The notes under the pieces: model-generated
Told to the model about the DNA's origin: nothing
Database searches by the model: none
Seen by the model: only the letters and a program-made list of their open reading frames with translations
From: Rapana venosa
Taxonomy: Eukaryota; Mollusca; Gastropoda; Neogastropoda; Muricidae
DNA: 64,000 nucleotides
NCBI GenBank assembly: GCA_028751875.1
Contig: CM054140.1
Location: forward strand, 50,895,714-50,959,713
Reading direction: 5' to 3'
Part shown: positions 58,481 to 64,000 of the stretch, piece after piece
How positions within the stretch are numbered: the stretch's first letter is position 1
Layout of the letters: each line of letters begins with the position of its first letter
Translations under genes and position numbers: made by a program

Positions 58481-59340
58481 TTAGAAACCGTGGTGAAGTA
58501 GGAAACTGTCAGTGGAAAAAGATGAGGCGATGGGAAAAAGTGGAGAGTGGAAGAGCAAAAAAAAGTTGGTTGAGGTCAGGTGAAAGCTGGGGAAAAACAG
58601 GGAAGTTTTTGGGTTTACAGTTCATCACACCTGAACACATTATCAGAACACGTTTTTATCAAAGTAATTAAAACAGGAAGAAGCAGGGGGATCAGAGGAA
58701 GCGAAACAGTGTTGTCCTTGTTTAATGGGGTAATTTGGACGTCGAAATGAGAGAAGAGGATGTAGGGGCCACAGGTATGATGCTGCCGGCACGGGTCTGT
58801 CTAGTTTTTTCAGTGGTTGATCCTAAGGGTTGAAATTGTTGTTTAAGTCGATGGTATGTTTAAAAAACCAAAGTGAAGCAAAGCTCCATGTCTTCGGGTT
58901 ATGTCATATCGGGGAAGGAGGGAAAACTGGGAAGTTTTGGGGGGGGAGATCTAGTTCGTGTTTCACGTGCAATTTTCAACGGCAGCAGGGTACAGTTAAA
59001 TGGGGTTTCAAGGGCCAGCAATGTCAGTTGAACACAAATATTTCAGTCATTTAACCTTAAAAAAATTTTTCAGAAAATAAAAATTTTAAATTAAAATAAT
59101 TCGAAAAGTAAAAACTAAAAGGAAAAAACCCTCGACCAGTCAATACACGGGGGAATCACAAAAACGTAGATAAAAAATTTGTATTGCAAAAGAAGAAAAT
59201 GCACAAAAACAACACTCAAAAAGAGGCACCCCGCTGCCATTGGTGCAAAGGCCAATTATCACATCTGAATTTGCCAAAGATTTGAATGCCTAGATTTTTT
59301 CGTTTCTTTGAAAAACTTTTGGGTTTTGTCATTTGTATGA
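58481..59340. other. Purine-rich DNA upstream of LINE F, no gene
   Basis: Probably the LINE F leader or ORF1 end on the minus strand (Pro/Ser/Phe-rich translation), but no motif confirms this. Homopolymers suggest poor sequence from about 59,050. Confidence 0.4.
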
Positions 59341-59740
59341 GTGTATCATATAAATTGTGTGGGGTGTGTGTGTGTGGTGTGTGTTTTTGGGCGTGGTGGT
59401 GTGTGTGTTTGTGTGTGTTTGGGGGTGGTGTGTGTGTGGGGTGTGGTTTGGGGTGTGGTTTTTGAAAATAAATCTGTCTTTAATCAATGGTCTTTAAACA
59501 TTGAATTTATACTTTTGGTATGGTGTGGGGGGGCGGGGTTTTTTTCACACACGTGCACGTGTGTAGTTTGCGTAGTGCGTACGTAAATAATTTTTTTTGT
59601 CTTCTAGCAATGGTTTTTTTTTTTTTTTTAAACATTGTGTTCACAATTGGTGTGTGTGTGTGTGGTGTGTGTGTGTTGGTGTGTGTGCGTGTAGTTGTGT
59701 ATGTGTGTGCACATGCGCCGTGTGTTTGGGGGTGTGTTCG
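59341..59740. repeat. GT-rich, partly corrupted repeat DNA
   Basis: Two GT blocks (59,355-59,460 and 59,650-59,735) with ggg errors, separated by ~190 bases that include a T run. ORFs are Cys-Val-rich artefacts. Confidence 0.8.
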
Positions 59741-59779
59741 GACATTTTTATTTGAAGTCATTTTGGGAAAGTTTAACCA

Positions 59780-59895
59780 ATATGAAAAAAACTTTTTTTT
59801 GACTTTTTAGAAATTTTTGTGCTACAACTTTTGTCAGTATTGTAAACCCTTCATGGGATGTTAAAGGTTTTTGACTTGACTTGACTTTGACTTTA
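59780..59895 (+). repeat. Possible LINE 3' tail with (ttgac)n
   Basis: A T-rich stretch ending gacttgacttgactttgac at 59,874-59,892, like the LINE C tail at 44,009-44,021. Only the terminal repeat is shared, so assignment to LINE C is uncertain. Confidence 0.4.
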
Positions 59896-60069
59896 CCAAA
59901 CCGCGCGCCGCACGACGCCCGCACACCATACAGCAATGCCAAAATCAAATCTTTATGAATATCATTTGATTAAGATATCATTTTATTAAGAAGCTGGATG
60001 AGGCTGTAACTGAAAAAGAAAGTCACGCAATGGGTTTAGTAAGGTCAACGAGGAACCCCCAAACTGGTA

Positions 60070-60245
60070 AGTCATTCGGATAAGACTATAGACTGAGGCC
60101 CCGTCCGCACACAAAACGTCTTACCCACACCTTTTGGAAAAGTAAGCTATTTGTGCTGATGGGAACAGAAAACTGCATGCACACGGGGAATGGGTGTTAA
60201 AAAAGCACATGATTGTTTATTTCATCATCCTTGAAATAAACTAAA
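60070..60245 (-). repeat. Foldback inner module, reverse orientation, no arms
   Basis: Reverse complement of the loop of 2,838-3,396: actatagactgaggccccgt, then gggaacag, and aaaaaagcacatgattgttt. Diverged and without the 53-bp arms. Confidence 0.6.
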
Positions 60246-60780
60246 TAATGAATAAATGGTTAATAAAAAAAATCCAAAAAATCAGCTAGCACAACCTTGC
60301 TCACACCCAAATTGAACAGTCAGCAGAACCTTGATCAGTGACATTCGCTTCCTATTACTGCAGAGTTTTGCTCTGTTGATAGCTCTCACATTGCTCCCAT
60401 TATAATCTTTTTTGTCCTTCTCTGGCCAGCCCTGTAACCATCTTCCACACCTCCTTCTTTTGAAGTAATACATGCTTCATCCCGTCCTTTGTTGTTTTCC
60501 ACCACAATTCCCTTCATTAGTTAAGTGAATTGTATCCATTCTTTCTTTTCATTGCATCTTTCCCTCCATTGATCTAGGACTGACAGCTGGAAGCTTCTTG
60601 ATCCGTTTTACCTCTGATGGGATTTCTTGTTACTGTCAGGTTGTTATTGATTCAATCCACCACATTATTTTATAGGCGTCCCTAATCCTTGTCTAGTTAC
60701 GGGTAGAGCAGTGTGTATTATTGAAAAATGTGAATTAACTCCAAACAAAAATGTACAAAGCCGCAAAGACATCTGTTGAT
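60246..60780. other. Non-coding DNA, nothing recognised
   Basis: About 530 bases of ordinary-looking sequence with no ORF of note and no internal repeats. It could be host intergenic DNA. Confidence 0.4.
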
Positions 60781-60782
60781 CT

Positions 60783-60784
<2 letters not shown>

Positions 60785-60862
<78 letters not shown>

Positions 60863-60908
60863 GTAGTGTAGTGTGTGTGTGTGTGTGTGTGTGTGTTTGT
60901 GTGTGTGA

Positions 60909-60964
<56 letters not shown>
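60785..60964. repeat. Compound (GT)n-(GA)n microsatellite
   Basis: About 120 bases of gt, interrupted once by agtgtag, switching to about 55 bases of ga. A compound array of this type often arises by slippage. Both-strand ORFs here are artefacts. Confidence 0.95.
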
Positions 60965-60965
<1 letters not shown>

Positions 60966-61344
60966 TTGGTCACTACACAGAAGAATGGATGAAATTACAA
61001 ACACCTTTATTCAACACGTTCTCTGCTTTTTTAGGTTCCAAAACCATAACATAAAAAGTGACAATTTTCACTACTCCATCAGGTTCATTGCTATCACTAT
61101 TATATAAAATCTTCTTTTCTTTTATTAGTATTATTATCAACAGAGTGCTCATGATATTGCAGGTCAAATCATACGTTACATTTCACGCTGTACCAGACAT
61201 CCATTATGCCATGTGAGACTGTTTGACATGTTAGAAAAAAATTAAGGACACACGCTTTAAGAAAGACAGGAAAAACATCAGTGAAAATACCTCTCCGTGT
61301 GTGCGTGTGCATGTGTGTGTTTATTTTTTATTTCATTCTTTTAT
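60965..61344. other. Non-coding DNA, nothing recognised
   Basis: AT-rich single-copy-looking sequence between two repeat blocks. No motif, no gene. Confidence 0.4.
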
Positions 61345-61349
61345 TCTTT

Positions 61350-61485
61350 TTTCCCTGGATAATGGAATAAGCACGTATGACCCTTTTTTACAACCAGATC
61401 CGTGTGTATGTAGTTTTCAAAATGTTGTCATCGGTTTCCACCGGCACACCATGGTTTATTCTTGGAAAAAGCGGAACGCGGTTTA
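61350..61485 (+). repeat. Foldback inner module, forward, no arms
   Basis: ggataatggaataagcacgt, cgtgtgtatgtagttttc, gttgtcatcggtttccaccg and gaaaaagcggaacgcggttt align with 3,008-3,135. It runs straight into a GT array. Confidence 0.65.
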
Positions 61486-61500
61486 GTGTGTGTGTGTGTG

Positions 61501-61545
<45 letters not shown>

Positions 61546-61600
61546 TGTGATGTGTGTGTGTGTGTGCGTATGTGTGTGTTTGTGCGCACGCGCGCGTGAT
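61486..61600. repeat. (GT)n microsatellite
   Basis: About 110 bases of gt with a few interruptions, ending in gcgcacgcgcgcg. It links the inner-module repeat to the LINE fragment that follows. Confidence 0.95.
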
Positions 61601-62300
61601 GACAAATAGTGTCAGTGGCATCAGCACTGACATTATTGTAGACGGCAAGAAAATTGAGACCGCCTATAGCTTTGACTGTCTGGGAGCTATAGTATCGGAT
61701 AAACGATTAAAAATTGAAATTCTCTCACAGATAGCCCAGGCCACAGCTTTAATGACCAAACTGCAAGCTCTCTGGAGCAACAAGAACATCGCCATCAGCT
61801 TCAAAATCAGACTGATGTGTTCCCTGGTCATGTCTTTATTTTTGTACGCATGTAAAAGGTGAGCCATAAGAGTAGATATTGAAAGAGGGATGTAGACAAT
61901 GGAGGTGAGATGCTTTCGCAAATTTCTGTGTATCTCATTCAGAGATCACATTGCTAATGAAGAAGTGAACACCAGAAGTGAAAAAAAAAGCAATCGGAGC
62001 ATATGAAGCACACCTGGCTTCAGTGAAAAATCGCAAATTGAAGTGGTACGGGCACGTCACATGAACATTTGGACTGGCCAAGATTGTCCTACATGGACCA
62101 GCACAAGGAGGGACATGAAGGGGTAGACAGAGAAAACGAACGGAAGACAACATCAGAAAGTGGACTGGCCTTGAGTGTGAAACGAGTTGCTATGGAGAGC
62201 TGAGGACCGCGGGGAGTGCAGGAAGCTGGTTGCAAAATCTTCAGTAGTGCTCAACGATCTATAAGACTACAGGATATAGGTGAAGGTGTAAGAAGAGCAG
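61600..62300 (+). mobile_element. RTE-like LINE tail (thumb and C-terminus), 5'-truncated
   Basis: DCLGAIVSDKRLKIEILSQI, LWSNKNIAISFKIRLM and LFLYAC match the A-type thumb. After a stop the pieces VRCFRKFLCISFRDH, NRKLKWYGHVT, GLAKIVLHGP and WRAEDRG follow in other frames. The element starts immediately at the GT array and has no RT palm. Dead. Confidence 0.8.
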
Positions 62301-63030
62301 TTTCACCTCCATTCGGCCTGGGAGGAGGAGGCAAAAGACGGAGAACTGGGATGGCATGGATAAAGTTTTGTAGATGTGTGATTTGAGGGTCGTCACCCCT
62401 TTAAAAAATTGGGGAATTCTATTGAGATACTGATTCAAACCTTTAAAGCAACAAAAAAAGAAAGAAAAACGTTTAAAAAGAAACCAAAAAGTCCCCTTTA
62501 AAAATCATTCATTCCACTTTTGTTGCTGTATTTACTTTTTGTCCCCCTTTCATACAAAATTTTAGACTTTACCTGCCCAACGCACCCTTTCAAATTGTCG
62601 TGTTGGTCAAAGCATACCGCGTCGCGCACCCCGGCCGTTGGTGTTGGTGGGGGAAGAGAGATAAGAGAGGGGAAATGACAAAAATTTCATTGTCAAGCAA
62701 TTAGCTCATTCACAAACGGAGAAGGGGGGTGTAAATTATAAATTTATGACATAACAATGACAAAATTTTTAAAACGATCACGCAAAAGCACATCAACAAT
62801 TCAGATTAGCTCAATCTGGGAACAGTTCATTTCCTGTGCATACCGGGCCTAATCATTGTCCAAGATTTCCTTCTTGTCCAACTGCAGGCAACGCCATCCT
62901 GGTTTTGAGCCATAAGACCCCCCGTCCCTTTTCCCCATTTTTTAACAAGTCATGATTTAATCACTTTTTCATTCAGGCTTCAGCATTCCCCTCAATCTTC
63001 AAATTTCATATCACTGCTAATTTCTTCCTT
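62301..63030. other. Non-coding, partly corrupted DNA
   Basis: Homopolymer-biased from about 62,400. No reading frame with motifs. May include the 5' flank of the LINE C copy that begins near 63,035. Confidence 0.45.
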
Positions 63031-63034
63031 GCTT

Positions 63035-63330
63035 TCAAACTGAAAAACCCTCTTTACATAAAAGACTATCAAATAATCCTTTGAATTCTAATACATTTTG
63101 AACCAAACCAACAACTACAAAAAAATTAGAATTCTTCCATCAAAGACAGTCTCATTTCAAAATTTCTATTTGTACAATATATTAAACAAAACCCCCCAAA
63201 AAAAGGAAAAAATTTCCCTTTTAAATAAAACAAGCTTCTGTAATGTTTTTGCCAAGGGCCCCCAAAATTTCACCCTTCTTATTCGAAGAACAGGTGGAAA
63301 ATCTATCATCATCTCTCATAAAACCCTGCC
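63035..63330 (+). mobile_element. LINE C C-terminal part, third copy (degraded)
   Basis: ataaaagactatcaaa, caacaactacaaaaaaattag, catcaaagacagtct and tacaatatattaaac parallel 41,944-42,075. Then cttattcgaagaacaggtgg at 63,277 parallels 43,450. Unlike the other copies there is no A2 insertion at the ctcatagatt site. Instead the sequence breaks off about 40 bases later. Confidence 0.65.
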
Positions 63331-64000
63331 CTTGGGGTCGTGGGGGGACCGAAAGACGATCCGGGGTAACCCCTCCATCCTTTCCCCGGTCCCGGGCCCT
63401 TTTCCATATGGGCCGAGTCATTATCCGGGTCCATTCTCTGTGTTGTCCATCCATGCTTGTTCGCTTCCCCTCCTTCTCCCCCTTCGAGGTTCCCCTGCAG
63501 ACTTTTTTTGGGGCGAGTGTTTGGCGGTGACGTGGCCAAACCATGTCAGCTTTTTTTTTTGACGATGGAGAAGGGGTTCCTGTCCCTCCAGCCGTTTATT
63601 TACTCTTGACAAACATTGGTCTTCGTTCCCCCCCGGATAGCCCGTAGTTTCTTTGCATTTTTTTTTGAATGACTGATTCGCTTTGCTGTTTCAAAAGTCA
63701 ATGTCCAGTTTCACTTCCTACAGCGGGAAGTCTGAATTAGGCTTTGTAGGGCTTTAGTTTTTTGGGAAAGATCTCTCATTTTTCCTTGGGTGGTATTTTG
63801 TCAGGGAAGTTTGCCAGGGCTTTCGTTTTTGATTTTTTCGTGGGATGCCCCCCTTTGTGAGTGACCCCAAGGTATTTTAAAACGTCTACCTCCTCCATTT
63901 TGGCCGTTCTTTAAAATTTTTAGCGGGGCTTGCTCTGCTTTTCAAATTACTTTATTTTTCTCCAGCTCCCTCCATCCCTTGTCCAGCTCTGTTCTAAAGT
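63320..64000 (-). mobile_element. RTE-like LINE inserted antisense, running off the window
   Basis: Minus-strand reading from the window end: MEEVDVLKYLGVTHKGG-like thumb (about 63,903-63,853), a damaged CRSL segment, then LTWFGHVTAKHSP (63,551-63,513), an Arg/Gly-rich RRGRRRGSEQAWMDN and a tail ending near 63,320 with agatgatgatag. The order and tail type match LINE A0. It interrupts LINE C, and only one junction is in the window, so no target-site duplication can be checked. Confidence 0.65.

Noticed and set aside
60246..60780. Possible host gene exon or tRNA
   Set aside because: No ORF over 60 codons with plausible composition and no cloverleaf-like sequence could be seen.

Overview
The window is animal (metazoan) intergenic DNA made almost entirely of retrotransposons and simple repeats. 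No host protein gene, tRNA or rRNA was recognised. A mollusc, probably a marine gastropod, is the best guess. This is inference from the mix of RTE-like and CR1/Rex-like LINEs, a Ty3/gypsy fragment, abundant GA, GT, CA and TAA arrays, and a dispersed 'tatagcgctgaatcttgtaaag' repeat of a kind I associate with molluscs. A database search would be needed to confirm it.

Layout. 1-2,100: RTE-like LINE 'A0'. 2,100-3,540: unclassified repeat DNA, a GA array and a foldback element with 53-bp arms. 3,545-6,405: RTE-like LINE 'A1'. 6,407-12,010: a nested stack in which the 3' part of LINE 'C' holds a complete but dead LINE 'B' on the minus strand and a 5'-truncated LINE 'A2' on the plus strand, each with its own target-site duplication. 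12,010-19,224: very poor sequence collinear with 43,930-52,465, ending at a 500-base N gap. After the gap there is a coiled-coil ORF1-like fragment (19,725-20,240, minus). Then comes about 13 kb of corrupted sequence (20,600-33,790) in which an A-type LINE tail, an inverted A-type RT and a CR1-type LINE can still be read. 33,800-52,465 repeats about 1,830-19,224 in direct orientation: A0 tail, foldback, A1, C/B/A2 nest, then a Ty3/gypsy integrase end with a 39-bp minisatellite, an LTR-like segment and the endonuclease half of LINE 'E'. Beyond it lie the RT half of LINE E, a minus-strand CR1-type RT, CA-rich DNA, a minus-strand CR1-type endonuclease, GT/GA arrays, another A-type tail, and a third LINE C copy again invaded by an A-type LINE.

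Interpretation. The elements act only as transposable elements. All large reading frames are broken, and the two copies share many of the same breaks, so those breaks predate the duplication. The duplication is most simply a haplotig or unmerged contig overlap. It ends exactly at the N gap, the two copies differ mainly by 1-base indels and microsatellite lengths, and sequence quality collapses towards the gap. No undescribed cellular system was found. The most informative signals are the datable nested insertions, the foldback family, the gypsy minisatellite, a clustered-substitution patch between the two copies, and the assembly artefacts.
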